In this document: positions 26,701 to 35,997 of the stretch, piece by piece
Layout of the letters: the number at the start of each line of letters is the position of its first letter
Numbering within the stretch: the stretch's first letter is position 1
Source of the DNA: Falsigemmobacter faecalis
GTDB lineage: Bacteria > Pseudomonadota > Alphaproteobacteria > Rhodobacterales > Rhodobacteraceae
Assembly: GCF_003863335.1 (NCBI RefSeq)
Contig: NZ_RRAZ01000017.1
Location: 1 to 64,000, forward strand
DNA length: 64,000 nt
Reading direction: 5' to 3'
Notes under the pieces: model-generated
Told to the model about the DNA's origin: nothing
Seen by the model: only the letters and a program-made list of their open reading frames with translations
Databases searched by the model: none
Translations under genes and position numbers: made by a program

Positions 26701-26784
26701 TCAAGCCTCTCACATTTCAGGGGCAGCCCCCGCAGCATCAACCGCCCGCAGGCGATCGGGTTGCCGCGGGGGGTCTTTATGTCC

Positions 26785-28212
26785 TCAGCCCAGCGCCTCT
26801 TCGCGGGTCAGGATCGGGGCCTGCACCTCCGGCGGGATCGGGCTGACAAAGGGGCTGCGGGCCAGCCGGCCCGCATGCTCGCGCTTTGCCTCAGCCAGAA
26901 GCGCCGGATCCGAGATCAGCTTTTCGCCCAGACGCGCCATAGCGGTGGCGGCATGGATCATGCCCTTATGCGCACCGGGCGATTTGCCCTGGGCCGTCAT
27001 CTGCCAGGAATGCAGCGGCGTGCCGATGGCGGCGGTGGCGACCAGCACCTCCGTGGTCGGCACCTTCCAGGTCACATCCCCCACATCCGTAGAGCCGAGC
27101 ATCTGCTCGCCGCCCGGACGGAAGGGGGCGACCCAGTCACAAAGCACCTCTGCGCCCGGGGCCTGGTTGATCACGGCAAATTCCGCCGCAATGTCGTTTT
27201 CAGACAGCGTGGCGCGGATCTGCGCGGCATAAACGCGATCGGTGTCGTCAAAGGGCACGCCGCCGATCTCATCAAGCACCGCCTGCATCGCTTTATCCAG
27301 CGTCAGGTTCTCAAGATGGTTTGAGACGGCTGAGAAGATCTTCGGCTCCACCTTCGTTTCCGTCATCAGCGCGGCGCCTTCGGCCACCTTTTTCACCCGC
27401 TCAACCAGCGAGAGCATCTCGGGCAGTTTCAGCGCCCGGATCGAATAGCGCACCGTGGCTTTCGCCTGCACCACATTGGGCGCGCGGCCACCGGCATCGA
27501 GATAGGCGTAGTGAATGCGGGCATCCTGCACCATATGCTCGCGCAGATAGTTCACCCCCACCGACATCAGCTCCACCGCATCGAGTGCCGAGCGCCCGAG
27601 ATGCGGGGTCGCCGCCGCATGGGACGACCGGCCCGTGAAGGTGAAATCGATCCGCGTATTGGCCAGCGCCAGCGGATCATCGACCCGGGTGATGCCGCCC
27701 GGATGCCAGGTGACTGCCGCATCCACATCATCAAAGGCCCCGTCGCGCACCATGAAGGCCTTGGCCGCGCCGCCTTCTTCGGCGGGGCAGCCGTAATAGC
27801 GCACCCGACCCGGCGTGCCGGTGGCCGCCAGCCAGTCCTTCAGCGCGCAGGCCGCCAGCAGCGAGGCGGACCCAAGAAGGTTATGCCCGCAGCCATGGCC
27901 ATTGCCGCCACCCTCCACTTCCGAGTGGTAATCCAGCCCGGCTTCCTGGCTCAGCCCCGGCAGGGCGTCATATTCGCCAAGGATCGCGATGACCGGGCCG
28001 CCCTCCCCCGCTTCGCCCATGACGGCGGTGGGAAGGCCCGCCAGCTCGCGGGTGACGCGAAAGCCCTTGGCCTCCAGCATCTCAACATGGGCATCACAGG
28101 AGCGGAATTCGCCGTAAAGCAGCTCCGGCGTGGCCCAGACGCGGTCAGCGAGACCCTTCAGGTCTTCCTGATGGCGCGCGATGTGATCGGGGATGGTGGA
28201 TCGGTTCTGCAT
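26785..28212 (-). CDS. M20 family metallopeptidase (AbgB-like amidohydrolase)
   Basis: A 475-aa di-zinc hydrolase of the M20D group, close in pattern to aminobenzoyl-glutamate hydrolase subunit B. Catalytic region: AILGEYDALPGLSQEA, GNGHGCGHNLLGSA (zinc histidines and cysteine), CPAEEGGAAKA (general base glutamate) and WHPGG. The dimerisation insert RSSHAAATPHLGRSALDAV occupies about 200-220. The substrate is not known; no AbgA or AbgT partner is adjacent. The start at 28212 is preferred over 28284 as the upstream 24 residues look non-coding. Confidence 0.88.
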   Translation of the reverse strand: MQNRSTIPDHIARHQEDLKGLADRVWATPELLYGEFRSCDAHVEMLEAKGFRVTRELAGLPTAVMGEAGEGGPVIAILGEYDALPGLSQEAGLDYHSEVEGGGNGHGCGHNLLGSASLLAACALKDWLAATGTPGRVRYYGCPAEEGGAAKAFMVRDGAFDDVDAAVTWHPGGITRVDDPLALANTRIDFTFTGRSSHAAATPHLGRSALDAVELMSVGVNYLREHMVQDARIHYAYLDAGGRAPNVVQAKATVRYSIRALKLPEMLSLVERVKKVAEGAALMTETKVEPKIFSAVSNHLENLTLDKAMQAVLDEIGGVPFDDTDRVYAAQIRATLSENDIAAEFAVINQAPGAEVLCDWVAPFRPGGEQMLGSTDVGDVTWKVPTTEVLVATAAIGTPLHSWQMTAQGKSPGAHKGMIHAATAMARLGEKLISDPALLAEAKREHAGRLARSPFVSPIPPEVQAPILTREEALG

Positions 28213-28388
28213 TCTGTCGCTCTCACTGTGCCGCGAACGGGCGGCCTGTAAGTCCATGGTGGCAGCGCGGCCCCCGCCCTGCAAGGCCGCGCAGCCGCAG
28301 AAGGGCCCTGGATTTCAGAACTGCCTGTCAGACTTGCTCTGTCCTGCGACGGGGGCTAGGAAAGAGCGAAAGACCGGGAGGCTGCCTT

Positions 28389-29237
28389 ATGACCGATGAT
28401 CCCCGCACGCTGGTGTCGACCGCCTGGCTCGACGCGCATCTGAAAGACCCTGACCTGCGGGTGATTGATGCCTCCTGGTATCTGCCCGCCATGGGCCGCG
28501 ATGCGAAGGCCGAATATCAGGCCGGCCATATCCCCGGCGCGCGTTTCTTTGATATCGAAGAGATCTCCGAGACGCGCTCGGCGCTGCCGCATATGGCACC
28601 GCCGCCCGAGAAATTCATCTCGCGCCTGCGCGCCATGGGCATCGGTGACGGTCATCAGGTAGTGATTTATGACGGCCACGGGCTCTTTTCGGCCGCGCGG
28701 GTCTGGTGGACCTTCCGGCTGATGGGCAAGACCGATGTGGCCGTGCTCGACGGCGGCCTGCCGAAGTGGAAGGCCGAAGGCCGGGCGCTGGAAGATCTGC
28801 CCCCGGTGATGCGTGACCGCCATATGACGGTGCAGCGCCAGGCCGGTCTGGTGAAAGATGTCACCCAGGTGGCCCAGGCCTCGAAGCTGAAATCCCATGT
28901 GATCCTTGATGCCCGCGCCCCGGGCCGCTTTTCGGGCGCTGAGGCAGAGCCGCGCCCCGGCCTGCGCTCGGGTCATATTCCCGGGTCAAAGAACCTGCCC
29001 TTTGGACAGGTGCTGGAGGCCAATGGCACGATGAAAGCCCCCGAGGCGCTGCGCGGCATCTTCGCGGACCTTGGCGTCACGCCGGAGCAGCCGGTGATCA
29101 CCTCCTGCGGATCGGGTGTCACGGCGGCGGTGCTGTCGCTGGCGCTCGAACGCGCGGGCCACCGCAACCATGCGCTCTATGACGGCTCCTGGGCCGAATG
29201 GGGCATGTATGACGATCTGCCGGTCGAAAAGGACTGA
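28389..29237 (+). CDS. sseA: 3-mercaptopyruvate sulfurtransferase
   Basis: Two-domain rhodanese (282 aa). The N-terminal inactive domain spans about 6-130 and the C-terminal catalytic domain about 160-280, with the loop CGSGVTA and active cysteine C240. This loop form fits mercaptopyruvate rather than thiosulfate as donor. Its stop lies 4 bp before the aminotransferase start; the pair suggests cysteine transamination to mercaptopyruvate followed by sulfur transfer, though that coupling is inference. Confidence 0.93.
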   Translation: MTDDPRTLVSTAWLDAHLKDPDLRVIDASWYLPAMGRDAKAEYQAGHIPGARFFDIEEISETRSALPHMAPPPEKFISRLRAMGIGDGHQVVIYDGHGLFSAARVWWTFRLMGKTDVAVLDGGLPKWKAEGRALEDLPPVMRDRHMTVQRQAGLVKDVTQVAQASKLKSHVILDARAPGRFSGAEAEPRPGLRSGHIPGSKNLPFGQVLEANGTMKAPEALRGIFADLGVTPEQPVITSCGSGVTAAVLSLALERAGHRNHALYDGSWAEWGMYDDLPVEKD

Positions 29238-29241
29238 GACT

Positions 29242-30423
29242 ATGCTGGAATCCCTGAAGCCTCAGGCTGAGGACAAGATCATCCGCCTGATGGCGCAATA
29301 CCGCGAAGATCCGCGCGGGGGCAAAATCGACCTCGGCGTCGGCGTCTATAAAGACGCAACCGGCCTGACCCCGGTGATGCGCGCGGTGCGCGCCGCAGGG
29401 GCAGAGCTGCAGGCCGCTGAGACCACCAAGACCTATACCGCGCTGGCGGGGGATGCGGGTTTTCACGCCGTGATGCGCGATCTGATCCTTGGGGATACTG
29501 TGCCTGCGGGTCGTGTGGCCGCGGCCGCCACCCCGGGCGGCACGGGTGCCTTGCGCATCGCCTGCGATCTGATCCGCAAGGCCCGTCCGGGCGCGCGGGT
29601 GCTGATGTCGGATCCGACCTGGCCGAACCATCCGGCCATCGCCCAGGATCTGGGCCTTCAGCCCGCCAGCTACCGCTATTTCGATGAAGCCTCGGGTGAG
29701 GTGGATTTTGACGGCATGAAGGCCGATCTTTCGGCCATCAGCGCCGATGACATCGTGCTGCTGCATGGCTGCTGCCACAACCCGACCGGAGCCAACCTGA
29801 CCCCGGCGCAATGGGACGAAGTGGTGGCCCTTCTGAAGGCCAAAGGTGCCACGGTTCTGGTCGATATCGCCTATCAGGGCTTTGGCGACGGGCTTGAGGC
29901 CGATGCATATGGCGTCCGCGCCCTTGCCAAAGCGCTGCCCGAACTGCTGATCGCGGCGTCGTGCTCAAAGAACTTCGGTGTCTACCGCGAGCGTGTCGGC
30001 ATTCTGCTGGCCCTGGTGCCCGAAGGCACGCAAACAGCGGTGGTCCAGGCCAATCTCGCGGCGCTGAACCGGCTGAACTATTCCTTCCCGCCCGATCACG
30101 GCGCACGTCTGGTGCAGACGATTCTCTCCTCTGAAGCCCTGACCGCGGATTGGAAAGCCGAGCTGGAAGAGGTCCGCCTGTCGATGCTGGGCCTGCGCGA
30201 ACAACTGGCGGCAGAGCTGCGCCGTCTGACCAATTCGGACCGCTTTGATTTTGTGGCCCGCCACCGCGGCATGTTCTCGCGCCTGGGCCTCAGCCCCGAT
30301 CAGGTCGAGCGTCTGCGCCAGGACTTCGGTGTCTATATGGTCGGCGACAGCCGCATCAATATTGCCGGTCTGAACACCGACAGCGTGCCAAAGCTTGCCG
30401 CAGCCATTGCCGCTGTCCTTTGA
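29242..30423 (+). CDS. tyrB: Aromatic amino acid / aspartate aminotransferase
   Basis: Class I fold PLP enzyme (393 aa). PLP lysine K243 is in AASCSKNFGVYRERVG, the D208 and Y211 pair in LVDIAYQGFGDG, and the GCCHNPTG motif near 176-183. The whole sequence fits the AspC/TyrB group, not the bacterial AspB-like group. The first codon is chosen at 29242, after AAAAGGA, since the longer frame reads through sseA. It follows sseA directly. Confidence 0.92.
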   Translation: MLESLKPQAEDKIIRLMAQYREDPRGGKIDLGVGVYKDATGLTPVMRAVRAAGAELQAAETTKTYTALAGDAGFHAVMRDLILGDTVPAGRVAAAATPGGTGALRIACDLIRKARPGARVLMSDPTWPNHPAIAQDLGLQPASYRYFDEASGEVDFDGMKADLSAISADDIVLLHGCCHNPTGANLTPAQWDEVVALLKAKGATVLVDIAYQGFGDGLEADAYGVRALAKALPELLIAASCSKNFGVYRERVGILLALVPEGTQTAVVQANLAALNRLNYSFPPDHGARLVQTILSSEALTADWKAELEEVRLSMLGLREQLAAELRRLTNSDRFDFVARHRGMFSRLGLSPDQVERLRQDFGVYMVGDSRINIAGLNTDSVPKLAAAIAAVL

Positions 30424-30473
30424 TCTGAAAGGGGGCAGCCCGCCCCCTTGCCTTCTACCTGAGAGGACCGCGC

Positions 30474-30803
30474 ATGATCCGGCCCACCGCTTCCTTCAAA
30501 GACAACCTGAGCCTTCTGCCCGCGATCACCGGCATTGCCCGCATTGATCTGACCGATGGCGCAGGCCTGCTGAAAGCCTCGATTGAGAACCAGCCCGGCA
30601 AACAGGGCTCGCTTGCGGTCTATGCCTGGCTGCAAAACGCCTTTGGCGCACTGAGCCCTGAGGCCGCAGCCCACGGGCTTGAGGTCTTTGCCGAGCATAC
30701 GGCCGATGCCAAAGCCCGCCCCGGCGCGCATCCCAATATCGACCGCCTGCTTGAGATCATTGCCACCGGCGAGACGCTGCGCATTGAGGTGGTGAAGGGC
30801 TGA
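30474..30803 (+). CDS. DUF2322 family protein
   Basis: A small cytosolic protein (109 aa) that matches the DUF2322 pattern: NLSLLPAITGIARIDL, PGKQGSLAVYAWLQNAFG, GLEVFAEHTADAKARPG and HPNIDRLLEII. Function unknown; members occur across proteobacteria as single short genes. GAGAGGA precedes the ATG. A good terminator follows. It may be co-transcribed with sseA-tyrB, 50 bp upstream. Confidence 0.85.
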   Translation: MIRPTASFKDNLSLLPAITGIARIDLTDGAGLLKASIENQPGKQGSLAVYAWLQNAFGALSPEAAAHGLEVFAEHTADAKARPGAHPNIDRLLEIIATGETLRIEVVKG

Positions 30804-30833
30804 TCCAGGGCCAGGGCCGATCAAAGCATACAT

Positions 30834-30856
30834 AAAGGCGCCCGCGGGGCGCCTTT
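30834..30856 (+). terminator. Terminator after DUF2322 gene
   Basis: AAAGGCGCCC / GGGCGCCTTT hairpin with a 3-nt loop and TATT tail. A near-identical stem recurs at 31031 for smpB. Confidence 0.8.
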
Positions 30857-31030
30857 ATTGTCTCCGGCACGGCCTCAGCCCCGAGAGGGCGGGTGTTCAG
30901 GGACTAAGATCTTTGTCGCGCAGACTGCGGTGCAATACCCGCCCCGGCGCGCATCCGCAGAACAGGGTTAAAGCCACAATATTCGGCCTGACGGCGGGCT
31001 GAGCTAAGAGGCCCATCTCCCCGAAAAAGC

Positions 31031-31055
31031 AAAGGCGCCCGGGGGGCGCCTTTTT
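31031..31055 (-). terminator. Terminator of smpB
   Basis: Stem AAAGGCGCC / GGCGCCTTT, A-rich to the left (CCGAAAAAGC), just beyond the smpB stop on the minus strand. Confidence 0.8.
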
Positions 31056-31066
31056 CATCTCAAAGC

Positions 31067-31540
31067 TCAGCCCTGCTTCAGCAGGCGCTGCTTTTGCCGT
31101 GCCCAGTCGCGCTTGGCTTCCGTCTCGCGTTTGTCGGCGTTTTTCTTGCCCTTGGCGACGCCCAGAGCGATTTTCACCATGCCGCGCTCGTTGAAATACA
31201 TCTTCAGCGGCACCAGGGTCATGCCCTCGCGGCCCACCGACTGCCACAGACGCGACAACTCGCGTTTGGAGACCAGAAGCTTGCGGTGACGGCGCTCTTC
31301 GTGGCTGTCAAAGCGGTTCGCCTGCTTCAGCGCAGCGATATAGCTGTTGATGAGCCAAAGCTCGCCGTTTTCCACCGAGGCATAGCTGTCGGCGATATTC
31401 GACTGCCCGGTGCGCAGGGATTTCACCTCTGAGCCGGTGAGAATGATCCCGGCCTCCAGCTCGCTCTCGATAAAATAATCGAAGCGGGCGCGACGGTTCT
31501 CGGAGATGAGTTTGCTGTTGGGGTCGTGTTGTTTCTGCAT
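31067..31540 (-). CDS. smpB: SsrA-binding protein SmpB
   Basis: Partner of tmRNA in ribosome rescue (157 aa). Family landmarks are [29 protein letters not shown] (in part), NSYIA, the [17 protein letters not shown] core and a basic C-terminal tail [15 protein letters not shown]-like (here [15 protein letters not shown]) that folds into the decoding centre. No tmRNA gene is visible in the window. It stands alone on the minus strand, 3.4 kb from dapA, next to which it is often found. Confidence 0.97.
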   Translation of the reverse strand: MQKQHDPNSKLISENRRARFDYFIESELEAGIILTGSEVKSLRTGQSNIADSYASVENGELWLINSYIAALKQANRFDSHEERRHRKLLVSKRELSRLWQSVGREGMTLVPLKMYFNERGMVKIALGVAKGKKNADKRETEAKRDWARQKQRLLKQG

Positions 31541-31646
31541 GGCTTGTCAGAAATAGGGGATGCGGGGGGCGCTGTCCAGTGAGCCTGCCTTGCAGGAAGC
31601 GGTGAGGACTGCGATTGTGAGAAAAGACGGGTGAAGGATATCTGGT

Positions 31647-32834
31647 ATGGCAGTGCTTGCGGATCTGAACGGGCTGGTGGCCGATGGCGTAATCACACCG
31701 GCGCAGGCGGGCGTGATGCGCGCGCGTTCACGGACGGCCATGGTGGCGCTGGTGATCCGGCTGCTGCTGTGCGGCGGTGTGCTGGCGGCGGCCGCGGGCT
31801 TTGTGGCGCTGCTGCAGGACCCGGTCAGCGTGGCGCTGGCGGGCTTTTTGTTCCTGCTGGCCGGCGCGGTGGTTCTGGGTGCCGCAGGGCCGCTCTGGCG
31901 GATGTTTGGTCATGCGGCGGCGCTGATCGGCGCGGTCATGCTGACCGGCGGCGGCTTTATTGAGGCGCTGCGCTCTTTCCCGCAGCCCGAGGCGGGGCTT
32001 TTGCCCGCAGCGGCGGGCCTGCTGATCGCGGGCCCTGCGGCGCTGCTCTACCGTGCGGGCAGCGAACGGATGACCTTTCTCGGCGGCTTTCTGCTGCTGA
32101 TCGGCCTTGCGCTGCATCTGGCGGGTCTTGGCGCCATCCTGGTAGAGCAGGAGCGCGGCGGGCTGATCCCGATGCTCTTCTCGCTTTATGCCACGCTGAT
32201 CCTGCTGTGGACGGGCTGGTTTCTGGACCTGCGGGTCCTTACGGCTCTGGCCATTCTGCCCTTTGCGCAGGTGCTGCACACGGGGACCGAGTATTTCCAC
32301 GCGGTCTATGTCTTTTATTCCCCCGAGCCCACGCTGAGCATTCTGCAGATGGCACTGGCCGCGGGCCTCGCGCTCTGGATTGCGCGGGTGCGGCCCGAGC
32401 GCGATGCCCGTCACGCCGGGATCTTTGCCGTCATGGCCTTCATCGTGGCCAATCTCTGCTTCCTTGTGGGCTCACTGTCTGGGGATGTGGTGGGCGATAC
32501 CTTCGCGCTCTGGCGGGTCTATGACCGCGGTGCGGATGGCTTCTCCTGGTCGGCGGCAGAGGCCGCGCGCCGCGCCTATGAGGCCCGGGCGCTCCATATA
32601 TCCGATGAGGCTTTCGCCGTGGTCTGGGCGCTGGTGCTGGCCGCCTGTGCCATTGCCGCGGCCCGCGGGCTGCACCGCGGGCTTTTCAACACCGCGCTGA
32701 CCTTTGGGGCGATCCACGCCTATACCCAGGCCTTTGAAAGCTTTGGCGATCAGCCCGAGGCCTGGATCATCGGCGGTCTGGCCGCGATCCCGCTGGCCTG
32801 GGGGATCTGGCGGCTGAACCAGCAGTTCGGCTGA
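31647..32834 (+). CDS. Polytopic membrane protein, DUF2157-like
   Basis: A 395-aa protein with about ten to eleven hydrophobic spans. The short N-terminal cytosolic helix pair (LNGLVADGVITPAQAGVMRARSR) is what marks DUF2157-type proteins. No transport or catalytic motif is visible. Middle loops carry few charged residues, except one stretch near 285-330 (WRVYDRGADGFSWSAAEAARRAYEARA). Function unknown. It is a single plus-strand gene convergent with slt. Confidence 0.7.
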   Translation: MAVLADLNGLVADGVITPAQAGVMRARSRTAMVALVIRLLLCGGVLAAAAGFVALLQDPVSVALAGFLFLLAGAVVLGAAGPLWRMFGHAAALIGAVMLTGGGFIEALRSFPQPEAGLLPAAAGLLIAGPAALLYRAGSERMTFLGGFLLLIGLALHLAGLGAILVEQERGGLIPMLFSLYATLILLWTGWFLDLRVLTALAILPFAQVLHTGTEYFHAVYVFYSPEPTLSILQMALAAGLALWIARVRPERDARHAGIFAVMAFIVANLCFLVGSLSGDVVGDTFALWRVYDRGADGFSWSAAEAARRAYEARALHISDEAFAVVWALVLAACAIAAARGLHRGLFNTALTFGAIHAYTQAFESFGDQPEAWIIGGLAAIPLAWGIWRLNQQFG

Positions 32835-32840
32835 GCCGCC

Positions 32841-34811
32841 TCAGCCGCGCAGAAGGCTGGTGATGGCAAGCGGCGCGCCGGGGGTGAGCCGCGCCTGATA
32901 GATCGCCAGCCCCTCGGTGACCCGCATGATATAGGTGCGGGTCTCCTCAAAGGGGACATGTTCGACCCAGTCGATCACATCGACATCGGCGCGGCGCGGG
33001 TCACCGAACTGGGTGATCCAGGCGCGCGGACGCCCTGGCCCGGCGTTATATCCCGCCGCCCGCAGCGCGATGGAGGGGCCAAATTCCTCTGCCAGATGCG
33101 CAAGATAGGCCGAGCCGAGTTTGGCGTTATAGGCAGGATCGCGGGTCAGCGCCGGGATATCCACCGGCAGACCGAGCTTCGTCGCCATCAGCTTTGCCGT
33201 GCCCGGCATCAGCTGCATCAGCCCCAAAGCCCCCGCAGGCGAGACCGCATCGGCGCGAAACTCACTTTCGCGCCGCGCAATGGCCAGCGCCAGCGGGCGC
33301 TCAACCGCCAGATCATTGGGCAAAAGGCCGGGATCGGGGAAATAAATCCCCGGCAGAATGATGCCCCGCGCCGCCGCCTGCTTGCCCAGAAGAACCGCGA
33401 GATGGGGATCGCCCTTCTCCAGCGCGAAAGTGCCGAGAGCGGCAAGCTCTGCCGCCTCGCGCTCTTCGGCCAGATGCAGAAGGAAGCGGCGGGCATTGGC
33501 GGGATCATTGGCATTATAAAGCAAAAGCGCCGCTTCCGTCACCGAAGAGGCAAGGAAGGGTGCGCCCTTCCAGTCGGCCAGCGGTGGCGGGCTGACCAGG
33601 GTGTCTTCCATCTGAAGCCCCAGCTTTTCCGCCGCCAGCAGGCCGTAATAGGCCGTCTGATGCCGCGCCGCCCGGGTCAGCGCCGCCTTTGCCTCTTCCG
33701 TCTGGCCCAGATCTTCATGGGCGCGTGCCTGCCAGTATTCCGCCCGCGCCACCGAGATCGGGGTCGAGACGCTTTCGCCCAGAGTGCGGAAATGCGTCAG
33801 CGCCGTCTTCGGATCTTTCATCGCCCTGAGCGCGATAAAGCCCGACAAAAACTCCAGATCCGCCTGAGCAGAGCTGCGGTTGAGGTGATGGGCCGCGGCC
33901 AGGGCATAGGCCTCGCGGGGCTTGCCCTCGCGCAAAAGACCCCGGGCCAGGACGGCGCGGCGGCGGGCCCAGGCTTCGGGGCGGCCGAGCGTCTCTGAAG
34001 ACGTGCTGCGCTCGCGCAAAATCTCTATGGCGCCCTCGGTGCGGGATTTTTTCATCCGCCACTCAAAACGGGCAAAAGCAAGCCCGGGATCTGCGGCCAG
34101 CGCCGCAGGCACCGCCGAGATCAGCCCGTCCACGCCCTCGCGCTCTTCGCGCAGCGCAAGGCGGGCCTCAGCGAGCTTTTGCCAGCCCTCACTGACCAGC
34201 GGCAGCATCTGCCGCGCCTCGCCGTTGCGCCCGTCCCAGAGCAGCGCATCGAGACGCGCCTCATGATCGCGCGGCGTCAGCGCGGGGCCTGCGGCCTCAA
34301 GAACCGCCTGCTGGTCAAGCGCGCTGAGGCGCATCTCCGTCCAGGCGGCGCTCAGAAGGGCGGTGGCCTGATCCTGCTGCCCCATGGCGCGATGCGCCTT
34401 CACGGCGGCCAGAAGCCCCTCCACGCTGGCGGGGCTGCGGGGGCCAAACCAGGCCAGAACCCGCGAGGGGGTGATCGAGCGCGCAACCGCGGTCTCAGCC
34501 CTGTTGCGCAGCAGCGCAAGGCCGGGCCAGTCGGGGCGGCGCTGCAAAAACGCCTCATAATCGGTGAGCGTGCCTTCGCCCGCGCGCAGCCGCATCCATT
34601 CGATGACATCGGCGGCCACCGGCCCGGCTTCGGTCACCGCGGTCTTCGCGCCGTCCCAGTCGCGCAATGACGCCGCCGCCAGCGCTTCGGCCAGCGGATC
34701 GCGCGTCTGCGCGGCCAGTTCCGGCACCGGCAGCGGCAGCGCATCGGTGGCCAGTCCCGGCAGGGGCGTGAGAAGGAAAGCGAAGGCGGGCAGCAGGTAA
34801 GGACGGATCAT
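32841..34811 (-). CDS. slt: Soluble lytic murein transglycosylase
   Basis: Periplasmic peptidoglycan lytic enzyme (656 aa). Signal peptide to about residue 20. A long alpha-superhelical (TPR-like) U-domain fills about 30-470. The C-terminal SLT domain holds the catalytic glutamate in ARRESEFRADAVSPAG and the conserved GLMQLMPGTAK, plus AAGYNAGPGR. Divergent from dapA with 137 bp between the starts. Confidence 0.95.
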   Translation of the reverse strand: MIRPYLLPAFAFLLTPLPGLATDALPLPVPELAAQTRDPLAEALAAASLRDWDGAKTAVTEAGPVAADVIEWMRLRAGEGTLTDYEAFLQRRPDWPGLALLRNRAETAVARSITPSRVLAWFGPRSPASVEGLLAAVKAHRAMGQQDQATALLSAAWTEMRLSALDQQAVLEAAGPALTPRDHEARLDALLWDGRNGEARQMLPLVSEGWQKLAEARLALREEREGVDGLISAVPAALAADPGLAFARFEWRMKKSRTEGAIEILRERSTSSETLGRPEAWARRRAVLARGLLREGKPREAYALAAAHHLNRSSAQADLEFLSGFIALRAMKDPKTALTHFRTLGESVSTPISVARAEYWQARAHEDLGQTEEAKAALTRAARHQTAYYGLLAAEKLGLQMEDTLVSPPPLADWKGAPFLASSVTEAALLLYNANDPANARRFLLHLAEEREAAELAALGTFALEKGDPHLAVLLGKQAAARGIILPGIYFPDPGLLPNDLAVERPLALAIARRESEFRADAVSPAGALGLMQLMPGTAKLMATKLGLPVDIPALTRDPAYNAKLGSAYLAHLAEEFGPSIALRAAGYNAGPGRPRAWITQFGDPRRADVDVIDWVEHVPFEETRTYIMRVTEGLAIYQARLTPGAPLAITSLLRG

Positions 34812-34948
34812 GATTTATTTGCCCCGTCCCTGCCCGTCAGAGCAAGACACAAAGCCGCCAGCACCCCCTTTGCAAGCTGCCATGCGGCGGTTAGGAAGAT
34901 TTCAAACCAACGGGCGAGTCACGCCCTATTCGCGAGGAGACGCGCGCC

Positions 34949-35821
34949 ATGATCAAAGGGTCACTTCCTGCCCTGGTAACGCCGCTTAAGAACGGCAAAC
35001 CGGATTATGACGCGCTCAAGAAGCTCGTCGAGTGGCATATCGCGGAAGGCTCTAACGGCCTCGTGCCCGTCGGCACCACCGGCGAAAGCCCGACGCTGAG
35101 CCATGAAGAGCATGCTGAGGTCATCGCCACCGTGGTGAAAGCCGCCGCAGGCCGCGTGCCGGTGATTGCGGGCGCAGGCTCGAACAGCACCAGCGAGGGT
35201 GTCTGGCTGATGCAAAAAGCGGCAGAGGCCGGTGCCGATGCCGCACTGGTCGTGACGCCCTATTACAACAAGCCGACCCAGGCGGGCATGATCGCGCATT
35301 TCACCGCGATGCATGATGCGGCAGAGCTGCCGATCGTGATCTATAATATCCCCGGTCGCTCGGTCGTGGATATGACCCCGGAAACCATGGGCGAGCTGGC
35401 AAAACTGCCGCGCATCATCGGGGTCAAAGACGCCACCGGCAAAATTGAGCGGGTCAGCCAGCAGCGCGCCACCTGTGGCAAAGAGTTCATCCAGCTTTCG
35501 GGCGAAGATGCGACCGCGCTTGGCTTTAATGCCCATGGCGGCATTGGCTGCATCTCGGTCACGGCCAATGTGGCACCGCGCCTCTGCGCTGAGTTCCAGG
35601 CGGCGACGCTGGCCGGGGATTACGCAAAAGCGCTGGAGTATCAGGACATCCTGATGCCGCTCCATGAGGCGATTTTCATCGAGCCGGGCCTTGTCGGCGC
35701 GAAATATGCCATGTCGCTTCTGGGCCTTTGCACCGAAGAAGTGCGCCTGCCGCTGGTGGGCCTGACCGAGGGCACCAAAGAGACAATCCGTGCAGCCATG
35801 CAGCACGCCGGGCTTCTCTGA
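34949..35821 (+). CDS. dapA: 4-hydroxy-tetrahydrodipicolinate synthase
   Basis: First committed enzyme of lysine/meso-diaminopimelate synthesis, condensing pyruvate with aspartate semialdehyde (290 aa, TIM barrel). Schiff-base lysine K160 in [11 protein letters not shown]132 in [13 protein letters not shown] motif at 43-45 in [20 protein letters not shown] precedes the ATG. A terminator follows, so it is probably single. DAP supply links it to the peptidoglycan genes on either side. Confidence 0.97.
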   Translation: MIKGSLPALVTPLKNGKPDYDALKKLVEWHIAEGSNGLVPVGTTGESPTLSHEEHAEVIATVVKAAAGRVPVIAGAGSNSTSEGVWLMQKAAEAGADAALVVTPYYNKPTQAGMIAHFTAMHDAAELPIVIYNIPGRSVVDMTPETMGELAKLPRIIGVKDATGKIERVSQQRATCGKEFIQLSGEDATALGFNAHGGIGCISVTANVAPRLCAEFQAATLAGDYAKALEYQDILMPLHEAIFIEPGLVGAKYAMSLLGLCTEEVRLPLVGLTEGTKETIRAAMQHAGLL

Positions 35822-35850
35822 TCTCTCCCTCCTTGGGAAATCTGAACGGA

Positions 35851-35874
35851 AGGGCCGCTTTAGCGGCCCTTTTT
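35851..35874 (+). terminator. Terminator after dapA
   Basis: AGGGCCGC / GCGGCCCT around TTTA, then TTTTC. Confidence 0.85.
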
Positions 35875-35997
35875 CATGTGATGCATGAAGACGCTTCCCC
35901 TGCGGAAACCGCATCTCACGACAAATGTGACCTGCTTTAAAGTGGACCCTGACGCAGGCCTGCGCTAGCCTGAGGGGAAACAAGGCCTCAGGATCCG

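Noticed and set aside
30897-31247. 116-codon minus-strand frame downstream of smpB
   Set aside because: It overlaps the 3' end of smpB in another frame, includes the terminator and has no domain pattern.
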